Source: Caulobacter sp.
GTDB taxonomy: Bacteria > Pseudomonadota > Alphaproteobacteria > Caulobacterales > Caulobacteraceae
DNA length: 60,123 nucleotides
Assembly (NCBI GenBank): GCA_030683005.1
Contig: JAUXMY010000033.1
Span: forward strand, 1 to 60,123
Direction: 5' to 3'
The first letter of the stretch is position 1. Every line of letters begins with the position of its first letter. Below are positions 25,558 to 34,625 of the stretch, piece by piece. A program made the translations under genes and the position numbers. The notes beneath the pieces were generated by a model. It did no database searches. It saw only the letters and a program-made list of their open reading frames with translations, and had not been told where the DNA came from.

Positions 25558-25836
25558 ATGGTAGACGGATCGATCCGCTCCCGCCCGAAGCGCTCGCGCG
25601 CCGCCCACTGGGCGATCGACGGCATGGGCGTCACACTGGTGGCGATTGGCGGGGTGGGCGTGGTGCTGCCCGGCCTACCGACCACGGTCTTCTGGATCGG
25701 CGCCGTCGCCTGCTTCCTCAAGACCCGACCCTGGGCGGTGCGCCCGCTCCTGAAGACGCCAGTGGTCGGCCCGGCGATCATCGGGTTCCTGCGCTGGCGG
25801 CCGTTGGGGGGCGGGCGGAGGCGGCGGACCCCTTGA
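25558..25836 (+). CDS. DUF454/YbaN family membrane protein
   Basis: A 92-residue protein with the DUF454 pattern: a first helix GVTLVAIGGVGVVLPGLPTTVFW, then VACFLKTRPWA and an R/K-rich end. The family (YbaN) is a small inner-membrane protein of unknown function. The C-terminus is Gly/Arg-rich and shorter than in many homologues, and ends 19 nt before a dispersed repeat, so the natural end may have been altered. It is divergent from ubiA. Confidence 0.82.
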   Translation: MVDGSIRSRPKRSRAAHWAIDGMGVTLVAIGGVGVVLPGLPTTVFWIGAVACFLKTRPWAVRPLLKTPVVGPAIIGFLRWRPLGGGRRRRTP

Positions 25837-25854
25837 CCTGTTGCAGCCCACCCC

Positions 25855-25990
25855 CTTCGTCTTCCTGAGGAGCGGCGAAAGCCGCGTCGCGAAGGACGCG
25901 CGGATGTCGTGCCACCTCTGAACGGAATGCGGCGAGGCCTCGCGTCCTTCGCGACGCGATCCGGGGGGATCGCTCCTCAGGATGACGAAG
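25855..25990. repeat. Dispersed palindromic repeat, family A copy 3, arms in reversed order
   Basis: Here the arm CTTCGTCTTCCTGAGGAGCGG...GCGAAGGACGCG (25855-25900) comes first and the arm GCGTCCTTCGCGACGCG...CTCCTCAGGATGACGAAG (25942-25989) second, the opposite of copies 1, 2, 4 and 5. The palindrome is therefore inside-out. It lies between the DUF454 gene and the ABC exporter gene. Confidence 0.85.
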
Positions 25991-26097
25991 ACAGTTGGTT
26001 CGCCCGCCTGTCACCCAACCGACCCACCGCGGCGAATTCACCCCGCCCCTCTCCCGCCGAACCCCGTTCGGGCGTATCTGCTGGCCGAGGTCTTTCC

Positions 26098-27885
26098 ATG
26101 AGCGAGCAGTACGAAGACGAGGAGGTCACCCGCGGGCGGGTGCTCTCCAACGGCCAGGTTCTGGCCTTCATCGCCGGCTTCTGGCTGCGGCGGCGAGGCC
26201 TGCTGTTCGGCTCCATGGGGCTGATGCTGCTGGCCGTCGGCTTCGACATCCTGATGCCGACGGCGGCGAAGGCGCTGATCGACGCCGTCTCCGACCCGGC
26301 CCGAAACGCCGACAACGCCTGGAAGGCCTGGGGCCTGTTCGTCGGCGCCTACGTCGCCTTCGTCGTGACCCGCAACATCGCCTTCCGGTTCTGGAACCCG
26401 ATGGCCGCCCGCAACATGGAGGAGATGACCAACGAGGCCTTCCGCCGGGTGCAGACCTTCTCGTCCGACTGGCATGCCGACACCTTCGCCGGGGCCACAG
26501 TGCGCCGTCTGTCGCGGGCGATGTGGGGATACGACTCGGTTTCGGACGCGGTGGTGCTGTGGCTGGGCCCGGCGCTGCTGGTGCTGTTTGGCCTGTCGCT
26601 GCAGATGACGCTGAAGTGGCCGATGATCGGGCTGCTGTCCTTCTCGGTGGTGATCGGCTTCCTGGTGCTGAATCTATGGGTGGTGAAGGTCTATGTCCGG
26701 CCGGCCAACCTGAAGTCGAATGCCCTGGACAGCCGCATCGGCGGGGCGCTGGCTGACGCCATCACCTCCAACCCCACGGTCAAGAGCTTCGGCGCCGAGT
26801 CCCGCGAGGAGAGCCGTTTTGCCCAGGTGACCGGCGGCTGGAGCCGGGCGGTGCAGATCACCTGGGGCCGGTTCATGGACGTCTGGGTGATGCAGAACGT
26901 CCTGATGGTCGTGCTGCAGGCCGGGATGACCGGCATGCTGCTGAACCTCTGGGTCCAGGGCGCCGCCTCGCCCGGCGACATCGCCTTCGCCATCACCACC
27001 TTCATGCTGATGAGCGGCTACCTGCGCAACATCGGCGAGAACGTCCGCATGATGCAGAAGGGCCTGGACGACGTCGAGGACGTGGCCAACTACGCCCGCA
27101 TGGTCCCGCAGGTCGCCAACGCGCCGGCCGCCAGACCCTTCGTCGGCGGCGAGGGCGAGATCGTCTTCGACCGCGTCTCCTTCCGCTACAAGAGCGCCGG
27201 CGAGCCGCTGTACGACGACTTTTCCCTGCGCATCGCGCCGGGCGAGCGGGTGGCGCTGGTCGGACCGACCGGGGCGGGCAAGTCGACGTTCGTCAAGCTG
27301 ATCCAGCGGCTCTATGACCTGCAGGGCGGCGCGATCGCCATCGACGGCCAGGACATCGCGCTGGTCGAGCAGGGCAGCCTGCGCCGCGCCATCGCCGTGG
27401 TGCCGCAGGACCCGGCCCTGTTCCACCGCACCATCGCCGAGAACATCGGCTACGCCCGCCCGGACGCAACGCTGGACGAGATCAAGCTGGCGGCGAAGCG
27501 GGCCCGGGCCCACGACTTCATCGAAAGCCTGCCCAAGGGGTACGACACCCTGGTCGGCGAGCGCGGCGTGAAGCTGTCGGGCGGCGAGCGCCAGCGGGTG
27601 GCCATCGCCCGCGCCTTCCTGGCCGACGCGCCGATCCTGGTCTTCGACGAGGCGACCAGTTCGCTGGACGTCGAGACCGAGGTCCACGTCCAGGCGGCGA
27701 TGGAGGAGCTGATGGCCCAGCGCACCACCATCGTCATAGCCCACCGGTTGTCGACGATCCGCGGCGCCGACCGCATCCTGGTCTTCGACCGCGGCCGGAT
27801 CATCGAGGAAGGCCGCCACGCCGATCTCAAGGCCAGCGGCGGCGCCTACGCCCGGCTGGCGGCCGTGGCCGAGGGGACGACGTAG
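26098..27885 (+). CDS. ABC exporter (fused permease and ATPase)
   Basis: A 595-residue half-transporter: six membrane helices in about 20-320, then one ATPase domain with Walker A GPTGAGKST, signature LSGGERQR and Walker B ILVFDEATSSLD. The intact D-loop and the H-loop (IVIAHRLST) indicate an active pump. It is a second type IV exporter in the window, not closely similar in its membrane half to the MsbA-like one, and no operon partner defines its cargo. The ATG at 26098 begins MSEQYEDEE; the open frame upstream runs through the dispersed repeat and is not coding. Confidence 0.9.
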   Translation: MSEQYEDEEVTRGRVLSNGQVLAFIAGFWLRRRGLLFGSMGLMLLAVGFDILMPTAAKALIDAVSDPARNADNAWKAWGLFVGAYVAFVVTRNIAFRFWNPMAARNMEEMTNEAFRRVQTFSSDWHADTFAGATVRRLSRAMWGYDSVSDAVVLWLGPALLVLFGLSLQMTLKWPMIGLLSFSVVIGFLVLNLWVVKVYVRPANLKSNALDSRIGGALADAITSNPTVKSFGAESREESRFAQVTGGWSRAVQITWGRFMDVWVMQNVLMVVLQAGMTGMLLNLWVQGAASPGDIAFAITTFMLMSGYLRNIGENVRMMQKGLDDVEDVANYARMVPQVANAPAARPFVGGEGEIVFDRVSFRYKSAGEPLYDDFSLRIAPGERVALVGPTGAGKSTFVKLIQRLYDLQGGAIAIDGQDIALVEQGSLRRAIAVVPQDPALFHRTIAENIGYARPDATLDEIKLAAKRARAHDFIESLPKGYDTLVGERGVKLSGGERQRVAIARAFLADAPILVFDEATSSLDVETEVHVQAAMEELMAQRTTIVIAHRLSTIRGADRILVFDRGRIIEEGRHADLKASGGAYARLAAVAEGTT

Positions 27886-27916
27886 ACGCCTCCGACCGGC
27901 GTGCAAGCAATTCGCA

Positions 27917-27945
27917 TTTACAACGCCTCAGCCTCGCACTAATAC
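27917..27945 (+). promoter_or_regulatory. Sigma70-like promoter for the FecA-like receptor
   Basis: TTTACA (27917-27922), 17 bases, then TAATAC (27940-27945), placing the transcription start near 27952. A Fur-like box overlaps the start. Confidence 0.5.
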
Positions 27946-27953
27946 GCCCGCAC

Positions 27954-27968
27954 TGAGAATGCTTCTCA
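27954..27968 (+). promoter_or_regulatory. Fur-like operator
   Basis: TGAGAATGCTTCTCA is a 7-1-7 inverted repeat with one mismatch and agrees with the Fur 7-1-7 consensus TGATAATNATTATCA at 11 of 14 fixed positions. It covers the predicted transcription start, so iron-bound Fur would repress. Irr or another regulator is possible. Confidence 0.5.
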
Positions 27969-27986
27969 GGATCGGGAGGGCGGCGC

Positions 27987-30248
27987 GTGTCGATGTCGAA
28001 GTGGTTTGCAAGCCTGGCGGTCCTGGCCGCCGCATCCGGCTGGGGCGTCTCCGCCGCGGCGGAAGAGGCCGCCGCGCCACGGTCATCGGAGCCGGTCCTG
28101 CTGGAAGGCCTGGTCATCACCGGCTCGGCAGCGGGAGCCAGCGCCGTGGCGGGCTCGGCGACCTACCTCGACGCGGCGACGCTCGACGTCCAGAGCTACG
28201 CGGACGTCAACCGCATCCTGCGGCTGGTCCCCGGCGTGACCCTGCAGGAGGAGGACGGCTTCGGCCTGCGCCCCAACATCGGCATCCGCGGATCCGGCTC
28301 AGACCGGGCCGGCCGCATCGCGGTGATGGAAGACGGCATCCTGATCGCCCCCGCCCCCTATGCGGCGCCCGCCGCCTACTATTTCCCGCGCATGGCCCGG
28401 ATGAGCGGCGTCGAGGTGGTCAAGGGACCGGCCGCCATCAAGTACGGCCCGCTGACCACCGGCGGCGCGCTGCAATTCTTCTCCACGCCCGTCCCCGACG
28501 TCGAGGGCCGGCTCGGCGGCTCGGCCGAACTGCTCGGCGGTAACTACGGCGGCCTGCGCGCGCACGGCGCGCTCGGCGGCTGGGCCCCGGTCACGGGCGG
28601 CCTGCAGTTCGGCGGCCTGGTTGAAGGCCTGGTCGAACGTTCGGACGGCTTCAAGGACCTCGACTCCGGCGGCGACACCGGCTTCGACATCTCCGACGCG
28701 GTGTTCAAGCTGGCGATCCGCTCGGCCCCCGGGGCGGCGTTCCCGCAGACCTTCGAGCTCAAGCACCAGCGTTATGACGAAACCTCGGACGAGACCTACC
28801 TCGGCCTGACCCTGGCCGACTTCCGGGACCGGCCGTTCCGTCGCTACCGGGGCAGCCAGGAAGACGTCATGAACGTCGAACACACCACCTGGCAGGCGAC
28901 CCACCGCATCGAACTGGCCGACTGGCTCGATCTGACGACCGTCGTCTATCGCACCGAGACGAGCCGCGCCTGGTACAAGCTCAACGACGTGCTGTCGGGC
29001 GGCGCCCTCCGCTCGATCTCGTCGGTGCTGAACGATCCCGCGACCTTCGCCGAAGGCTACGCAACCCTGGTCGGCGCGCCCGGCTACACCAGCGCCGCCA
29101 ATGCCCTGCGGGTGCGCAACAACAACCGCGCCTACACCACCGAGGGCGTCCAGATGGTGGCGGCGGCCCGGTTCGAGACCGGACCGTTCAGCCACAGCCT
29201 CGAACTGTCGGGCCGCTTCCACGAGGACGAGGAAGATCGCCTGCAGCAGGACGACCGCTACCAGATGGTCAACGGCCGCATGGTCCTGACCACGGCCGGC
29301 GCGCCGGGCAGCCAGGAGAACCGCGTCGGCGAGGCCAGCGCCCGCGCCTTCTTCATCCAGGACACCATCCGGTCCGGCCGGCTGACCTTCAAACTGGGCG
29401 CCCGCTACGAGACCATCGACCTGAAGCGGACCAACTACCTGCTCGGCGACGCCACCCGGTCGACGGTGCTGAGCGTGAACCGGTCGGAGGTCGATGTCTG
29501 GATCCCCGGGTTCGGCGTCACCTTCGAGCTCACCCCGGACCTGCTGCTGATCGCCGGCGCGCACAAGGGGTTCAGCAACCCCGGTCCGGGCTCGGCCACC
29601 AGGCCCGAGACGAGCTGGAACTACGAGGCGGGCCTCCGCCTCAGGCGGGGCGACCTGGCCGTTGAGGCGATCGGCTTCTTCACCGACTACGACAACCTCG
29701 TCGGCGTCTGCACCGCCTCCACCGGCGGCGGCTGCGCGATCGGCGCGCAGTTCGACGGCGGCGCTGTCGAGGTAAAGGGCCTCGAACTGACCGCGGCCTA
29801 TGATCTGGGTCCGATCGCCGGCCTGCCCTTCGCCGCGCCGGTGTCGCTGACCTACACCCTGACGCAGGCCGAGTTCGGGACCAGCTTCATCTCCGGCTAC
29901 GAGCCCTGGGGCAATGTCGTCGCCGGCTACGAGCTGCCCTATCTGCCGGAACACCAGCTGACCCTTACGGCCGGCCTGCGCGGCGACCGCTGGCGGGTCG
30001 ACGGCGTGGTCAACTATGTCGACGAGACGCGGTCAGTGGCCGGTACGGGCCCTATTCCGGCGAACCGACGGATCGACGCCCGCACCCTGCTGGACCTGTC
30101 GGCGCAGTTTGATCTCGCCGACGGCGTGGCGGCCTTTGTCCAGGTGCAGAACGTGACGGACGAGGTCTACAACGTCGCCTTCACCCCGGCCGGCGCACGT
30201 CCGGGCGCCCCCCGGCTGCTGATGGGCGGTCTGCGGCTGAAGTTCTGA
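27987..30248 (+). CDS. FecA-like TonB-dependent outer-membrane receptor
   Basis: A 753-residue receptor: signal peptide about 1-26 (ending VSAAAEE), plug domain (about 45-165) with the IRGSGSDRAGRIAVMEDG and EVVKGPAAIKYG blocks, then the 22-strand barrel ending in Phe (GGLRLKF). Plug features resemble the FecA/ferric-citrate group. With a Fur-like box over its promoter, iron chelate uptake is the best guess. The GTG at 27987 is preferred since GGAGGG is 6 bases before it; an ATG at 27993 is the alternative. No periplasmic FecR or FecI partners are seen. Confidence 0.9.
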   Translation: MSMSKWFASLAVLAAASGWGVSAAAEEAAAPRSSEPVLLEGLVITGSAAGASAVAGSATYLDAATLDVQSYADVNRILRLVPGVTLQEEDGFGLRPNIGIRGSGSDRAGRIAVMEDGILIAPAPYAAPAAYYFPRMARMSGVEVVKGPAAIKYGPLTTGGALQFFSTPVPDVEGRLGGSAELLGGNYGGLRAHGALGGWAPVTGGLQFGGLVEGLVERSDGFKDLDSGGDTGFDISDAVFKLAIRSAPGAAFPQTFELKHQRYDETSDETYLGLTLADFRDRPFRRYRGSQEDVMNVEHTTWQATHRIELADWLDLTTVVYRTETSRAWYKLNDVLSGGALRSISSVLNDPATFAEGYATLVGAPGYTSAANALRVRNNNRAYTTEGVQMVAAARFETGPFSHSLELSGRFHEDEEDRLQQDDRYQMVNGRMVLTTAGAPGSQENRVGEASARAFFIQDTIRSGRLTFKLGARYETIDLKRTNYLLGDATRSTVLSVNRSEVDVWIPGFGVTFELTPDLLLIAGAHKGFSNPGPGSATRPETSWNYEAGLRLRRGDLAVEAIGFFTDYDNLVGVCTASTGGGCAIGAQFDGGAVEVKGLELTAAYDLGPIAGLPFAAPVSLTYTLTQAEFGTSFISGYEPWGNVVAGYELPYLPEHQLTLTAGLRGDRWRVDGVVNYVDETRSVAGTGPIPANRRIDARTLLDLSAQFDLADGVAAFVQVQNVTDEVYNVAFTPAGARPGAPRLLMGGLRLKF

Positions 30249-30255
30249 TCCCGGC

Positions 30256-30963
30256 TCAGATCCCCGCGAACAGCAGGCGCCCGGCGTCCATGGCCGGTCG
30301 CAGCAGCTTCAGGTCGGCCTGGCTCAGGCTGAAGCAGCCATAGGAGCGACCGAGCTTGCCGTGGGCTGCGACATAGGCCGGCTCGCAGTAGTCGGCCGCG
30401 TGGACAATGATCGCCCGCTGCCGCGCCTCGTTGTTGGTCGGCTCCAGCCCGTCAAGCAGGACGTTGGGCCCGTGCTTGCGACCGCTGCTCTGGCCGGCCG
30501 TCAGGTAGGCGCCGACAGAGGAGGCGTTGGAGTCCGGCACGTTCGAGAACCGCTGCGCGAAGCCGGTGTGGGCCGGATCGGAGCCCTTGCCGTGGGCGGT
30601 GCGCCAGGCGGCGACCTCGCCCGTCGTCATGTCCAGGCGGAACAGGCGCGGCTTGCTCGAGTGTTGCTGGAAATCGACGATGTAGATCTCGTCCTTGCGG
30701 GCGATCCTGTCGCCGTGTCGCCGGAAGGCGACCAGGGCGTCATCGAGCAGCGCCTTGCGGATCTGGCCCTGGGGATCCAGCGTCACGGCGGCCCTGGCCG
30801 CCGGCGGCGGAACCAGAAGCGGTTCGGACGGATTGATTATCGGCGGCGGCGCTGTGAAGGCCACCGGCGTGGCTTTGCGGCTCGACGTCGCGCACGATGC
30901 GGTGAGGGCGCCGAGCCCGACGATCAATCCACGACGCGACCAGCGCGCTTGCGATCCCAGCAT
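30256..30963 (-). CDS. YkuD_2-type murein L,D-transpeptidase-domain protein
   Basis: A 235-residue exported protein with a hydrophobic leader after RR (about 10-23) and an imperfect lipobox (TASC). The catalytic signature is present as IIVHAADY followed by GRSYGCFSL (HxnSxGC), so the Cys nucleophile is intact. The family (murein L,D-transpeptidase catalytic domain) may cross-link peptidoglycan or attach proteins to it. I place the start at 30963; the frame extends to a GTG at 31065 that overlaps the upstream gene's stop (GTGA), which could mean coupled translation and a longer N-terminus. It converges with the TonB receptor gene (7-nt gap). Confidence 0.82.
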   Translation of the reverse strand: MLGSQARWSRRGLIVGLGALTASCATSSRKATPVAFTAPPPIINPSEPLLVPPPAARAAVTLDPQGQIRKALLDDALVAFRRHGDRIARKDEIYIVDFQQHSSKPRLFRLDMTTGEVAAWRTAHGKGSDPAHTGFAQRFSNVPDSNASSVGAYLTAGQSSGRKHGPNVLLDGLEPTNNEARQRAIIVHAADYCEPAYVAAHGKLGRSYGCFSLSQADLKLLRPAMDAGRLLFAGI

Positions 30964-31061
30964 GCGTTCAATGCTCCGGTTGCGCCCCCGCGCGGCCAGT
31001 GGGAACAGCCGATAGCCCGACGGGACGTCGCCGGGAAACCGCGCACGACGTCGCACCCCGC

Positions 31062-32270
31062 TCACATTTTCGACAGCGCCTGTTCCAGCGGCGCCGCCAG
31101 ATCGCCCTTGCCCGCGGCGTGAACCCGCTCAAGTCCGAGCCAGCCGGCCATGCGGTTCAGCTCGATCGCGAGCGCTTCGGCCGTATCCCGCCGGGCGTCC
31201 GGCTCGGCGTGCGCGGCCTGCACCAGCAGCGTCCTGGCCTGACGATCCGACTTCAGGTCGACCCGCGCCGTGACGGTCTCGCCCTGCAGGAACGGCAGCA
31301 CATAGTAGCCGTGCAGCCGCTTCTCGGCCGGGGTGTAGATCTCCAGCCGGATCTTCACATCGAACAGACGCTCGGCGCGGTCGCGGAACCAGATCAGATT
31401 GTCGAACGGCGACAGCAGGGCGTGGGCCTCGACCTTCCGCGGGACCTTCGCGGCCGGATGCAGATAGCCCGGCTTGCTCCAGCCCTCGACGCTGACCGGC
31501 GTCAGTTCGCCGGCCTCGACCAGCTCGCCCACCGCACGGCGGGCCTGCTCCAGCGGCAGGCGGAAATAGTCGCGCAGGTCGGCCTCGGTCGCCACGCCCA
31601 TGGCCAGCGCCGAGCGGCGGACCAGTTCGCGGATCGCGTCATGCTCTTCGGGCGTCGGCCCGTTGACGATGGCCGCCGGCAGCGCCCGCTCGGTCAGGTC
31701 ATAGACCCGCTCGAACCCCCGCCGCGTCTTCGTGGTCACATGCCCGGCCCAGAACAGCCATTCCAGCGCCCGCTTGCCGTCGGACCACGACCACCAGCCG
31801 GGCTGGCCCCGCGGGCCCGCGGCGAAGTCGCCGCCGGTCACCGGTCCGCGCTGTTCGATCTCGGCCAGGATGCTGTCGATGTAGGCGCGCTTCTCGCGGC
31901 CGAAGCGGGCCAGGCCGCCCCACTGCTCGCCCGCCTCGGCCCGCGCCATGCGCCAGCGGAACAGGGGCTGCATGTCCATGGGCAGCAGCGAGGCCTCATG
32001 ACCCCAGTACTCGAACATCGACCGCTTCCTGCCCCAGGCCTCGGCCTCGAGCACCTCGCGCGGATAATCGCCCAACCGCGAGAAGGCCGGCAGGTAGTGA
32101 GTGCGGGTGACGACGTTGACGCTGTCGATCTGGATGACGCCCAGCCGGTCGGCGGTCTTGCGGAAGTGCCGGGCGCCGGGCGCCTCGTGGCGGCGGGAGT
32201 CGGCGAAGCCCTGGGCGGCCAGGGCGATGCGCCGGGCCTGCGCGGCGGAAAGGTCGTGGGTCGTCTTCAT
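31062..32270 (-). CDS. YcaQ-like winged-helix protein (DNA interstrand-crosslink glycosylase family)
   Basis: A 402-residue protein of the winged-helix HTH_42 family that includes E. coli YcaQ, a glycosylase that unhooks alkylated interstrand crosslinks. Features seen: N-terminal LSAAQARRIALAAQGF, the IQIDSVNVVTRTHYLPAFSRLG block and a QARRAVGELVEAGELTPV winged-helix segment; the QxQ catalytic motif of YcaQ cannot be certified by eye. The start at 32270 (MKTTHDLS) is chosen by family pattern; upstream in-frame ATGs lie in noncoding repeat-rich DNA. A DNA-repair role is inferred. It may be followed in the same transcript by the transpeptidase-like gene. Confidence 0.82.
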   Translation of the reverse strand: MKTTHDLSAAQARRIALAAQGFADSRRHEAPGARHFRKTADRLGVIQIDSVNVVTRTHYLPAFSRLGDYPREVLEAEAWGRKRSMFEYWGHEASLLPMDMQPLFRWRMARAEAGEQWGGLARFGREKRAYIDSILAEIEQRGPVTGGDFAAGPRGQPGWWSWSDGKRALEWLFWAGHVTTKTRRGFERVYDLTERALPAAIVNGPTPEEHDAIRELVRRSALAMGVATEADLRDYFRLPLEQARRAVGELVEAGELTPVSVEGWSKPGYLHPAAKVPRKVEAHALLSPFDNLIWFRDRAERLFDVKIRLEIYTPAEKRLHGYYVLPFLQGETVTARVDLKSDRQARTLLVQAAHAEPDARRDTAEALAIELNRMAGWLGLERVHAAGKGDLAAPLEQALSKM

Positions 32271-32740
32271 GGGGTCCGTCGGTCTGCCCGTCCGGGTCAC
32301 CATGCCTGATTCAGCATGTTCGCCCAATGTTCCGGATGCGAGACTCTGGAGACATATACTCTGGAGACAAGGCGGGACATTTGACCCCTTTCCGGGACAA
32401 TTCGCCCGCCCCCCATCTGCCCCGCCGTCCGCACCCGTTGGCGCGGAGGGATAATCGTCGGATGACGCGTCCGGATCCTGCCCTGAAGACACCCCGCCCC
32501 CTTGGCGGACCAAGGGCTGCCGGCGCGGCCCCGGCGACGGGCCCGTGGGTCGCGGCGACCACGCGCGGGGGCGGCGGGCGCGGTCTATCCCCCTATCCCC
32601 GGGCGTCGGTCTCCGACATCCGCGCCCTCGACATTGTGCTGGAGACACCGGGGACAGTTCAGCGCTCGCTTCAGCATGCCCGAACGGTTCAGCGGTTGCT
32701 TCAACGTCCTGCGCCGGGCGGCGGTCGCCGGCCGTTCAGT
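32271..32740. other. 470-bp stretch without a recognisable gene, with GGAGACA/GGGACA motifs
   Basis: No open frame here has domain or codon support. It holds two direct copies of ACTCTGGAGACA (32343-32354 and 32358-32369), CGGGACA at 32373 and 32392, and CTGGAGACACCGGGGACAG near 32638-32657, followed by repeated GGTTCAGCG/GCTTCA blocks. Recurrent GGGGACAG/GGAGACA motifs are typical of the neighbourhoods of REP-associated transposases (recalled), so this may be a relic of such an element. Confidence 0.5.
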
Positions 32741-33721
32741 CTAGCCGTGATCGAGCACCGGCTTGGGCTGGTAGGGCGCCTCAAGCGCCGCTACCTCGTC
32801 GTCGGTCAGCGTCACCTCAAGCGCGGCGAGCGCCTCGGACAGGTGATGCATCTTCGAGGCGCCGACGATGGGCGCGGTGATGGCCGGGTTCCTAAGCACC
32901 CAGGCCAGGGCCACCTGGGTATTGGACAGCCCCCGGGCCCTGGCTATGGCCTCGACCGCGTCAACGACGGCGAAGTCGGCGTCGCGGTAGTAGAGGCGGG
33001 GCGAGAACTCGTCGGTGCGCGAGCGCTCGGTATTGCCCTCGCCCACCGCCTTGCGGCCGCCGGCCAGGAAGCCCCGCGCCAGCGGCGACCAGGGGATGAC
33101 CCCGACGCCCTCGGCCTTGCAGAGCGGCAACATCTCGCGCTCCTCTTCGCGGTATACGAGGTTGTACTGCGGCTGCATGGAGACGAACTTCGTCCAGCCG
33201 TTCCGCTCGCTGACGGCGAGCATCCTGGCGAACTGCCAAGCGTACATGGACGAGGCGCCGATGTAGCGGGCCTTGCCGGCCTTCACCACGTCATGCAGCG
33301 CCTCCAGCGTCTCCTCGACCGGCGTGTCGTAGTCGAAGCGGTGAATCTGGTAGAGGTCGATGTAGTCGGTCCCCAGGTTCTTCAGCGACCGGTCGACCGC
33401 GTCCATGATGTGCTTGCGCGACAGGCCGCCGGTGTTGGGTCCCTTGCCGTGCGGGAAGAAGACCTTGGTGGCGATCACCGTCTCCTCGCGCCGCGCGAAT
33501 TCCTTCAGCGCCCGGCCGGTGATGACCTCGCTCTGGCCGTTGGAGTACATGTCGGCCGTGTCGAAGAAGTTTATCCCGCCCTCGACCGCCGCCCTGAAGA
33601 AGGGCCTGCTCGCCTCCTCCTCCAGCACCCAGGGCCGCCAGCTGCTGGCGCCATATGTCATACAGCCGAGACACAGTCGCGATACCTTCAGGCCGGTCTT
33701 GCCCAGCGGAACATAATCCAT
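32741..33721 (-). CDS. Aldo/keto reductase
   Basis: A 326-residue NADPH-dependent oxidoreductase of the AKR superfamily (TIM barrel). The catalytic tetrad is visible as FDTADMY (Asp, Tyr), ATKV (Lys) and IHRFD (His), and the cofactor-binding end has GASKMHHL. Relatives (YajO/Tas-type) reduce aldehydes or ketones; the substrate is unknown. Start at 33721 (MDYVPLGKTGLKVS). The 70-nt gap 33722-33791 separates it from the divergent sulfotransferase gene and should contain both promoters. The 3' side runs into the 470-bp gene-free stretch. Confidence 0.92.
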   Translation of the reverse strand: MDYVPLGKTGLKVSRLCLGCMTYGASSWRPWVLEEEASRPFFRAAVEGGINFFDTADMYSNGQSEVITGRALKEFARREETVIATKVFFPHGKGPNTGGLSRKHIMDAVDRSLKNLGTDYIDLYQIHRFDYDTPVEETLEALHDVVKAGKARYIGASSMYAWQFARMLAVSERNGWTKFVSMQPQYNLVYREEEREMLPLCKAEGVGVIPWSPLARGFLAGGRKAVGEGNTERSRTDEFSPRLYYRDADFAVVDAVEAIARARGLSNTQVALAWVLRNPAITAPIVGASKMHHLSEALAALEVTLTDDEVAALEAPYQPKPVLDHG

Positions 33722-33791
33722 CGTTGCGCCTTCCGCGGTTGTCGCGGGCGCATTGGCCCGCCAGGCTTCATTGAGTTGGACAGTGCCCCGC

Positions 33792-34625
33792 ATGGCAAGC
33801 GAGTCGATACGTCTGGCGTTGAGAGATCTCGACAGCGACCTCTCCAGCCATCACCTGATGCGCTACGCGGGCCGGGTCGACGGATACCTGGTTACGGCCA
33901 AGAATTCCGGCACGCACGGACTGCGCTTCATGCTCAGTCACGCCATCGCCCACCACCTGGACCTTCCGCCCCCGCCGACGTCGAGCGGACCGGCCAGCAA
34001 CGACTTCATCGGCCATCCCAAGAACGGCTGGGGCTATCCGGACATTCCGAGGATCGGCAGCTCGCACAACATCCCGTCGCGGGTGATGAGCCTGGTCGGA
34101 GCCCGCGACCTGATGCAGCTGCCGCCGACCGTGGTGCTGGTCCGCGACCCGAGGGAGGCGCTGGCCTCCTATTATGTGAAGTGGGCCGAGCGGTACGGGC
34201 TCGGGTCATTCAGCGACTACCTGCGCCGCCCCGCGCCCGGCCTGAAGAAGGTCGACGACGTCTGGTGGTTCATCCGCTTCTTCAACCGTTGGGGCGAGGC
34301 GCTGGCCGCAAGGCCGGGCGACATCACCATCGTCCGGCAGGAAGACATGAAGCGCGACCCGGCGGAGACAATCCGGCGGGTCTGGGCCCACTGGGGCGTC
34401 GCGCTTGACGAGCCGAGCATCGCCGCCGGCGTCGCCGTCGCCAGCCGTGACGCGGTCGCCCGCAGGCTCGACCCGAAGCTGGGCGAAACCATCATCCCGG
34501 ACGCGGCCAGGCGCGACGCGGTCGTCCTGTCAGACGCCGACCGGGCGTATCTGGAAAAGGTGTTCGCCCGTCACCTGCACCACGACTTCGGCTACGGCCT
34601 CAGCGCGCCAGCCGACCATCGCTGA
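33792..34625 (+). CDS. Sulfotransferase-family protein
   Basis: A 277-residue protein with the two PAPS-binding signatures: a 5'-phosphosulfate loop, here TAKNSGTHGLR instead of the usual PKSGTTW, and the 3'-phosphate block VVLVRDPREALASYY. A conserved IVRQEDMKRDPAETIRRV helix follows. It is probably a carbohydrate or small-molecule sulfotransferase; the acceptor is unknown. Start at 33792 (MASES). The 3' end overlaps the convergent ppk2 gene by 26 nt. PAP formed by such an enzyme is cleared by CysQ, encoded at 10 kb. Confidence 0.83.
   Translation: MASESIRLALRDLDSDLSSHHLMRYAGRVDGYLVTAKNSGTHGLRFMLSHAIAHHLDLPPPPTSSGPASNDFIGHPKNGWGYPDIPRIGSSHNIPSRVMSLVGARDLMQLPPTVVLVRDPREALASYYVKWAERYGLGSFSDYLRRPAPGLKKVDDVWWFIRFFNRWGEALAARPGDITIVRQEDMKRDPAETIRRVWAHWGVALDEPSIAAGVAVASRDAVARRLDPKLGETIIPDAARRDAVVLSDADRAYLEKVFARHLHHDFGYGLSAPADHR

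Noticed and set aside
32343..32369. Two direct repeats as a CRISPR start
   Set aside because: Only two 12-base units, 3 bases apart, with no spacers and no cas genes.
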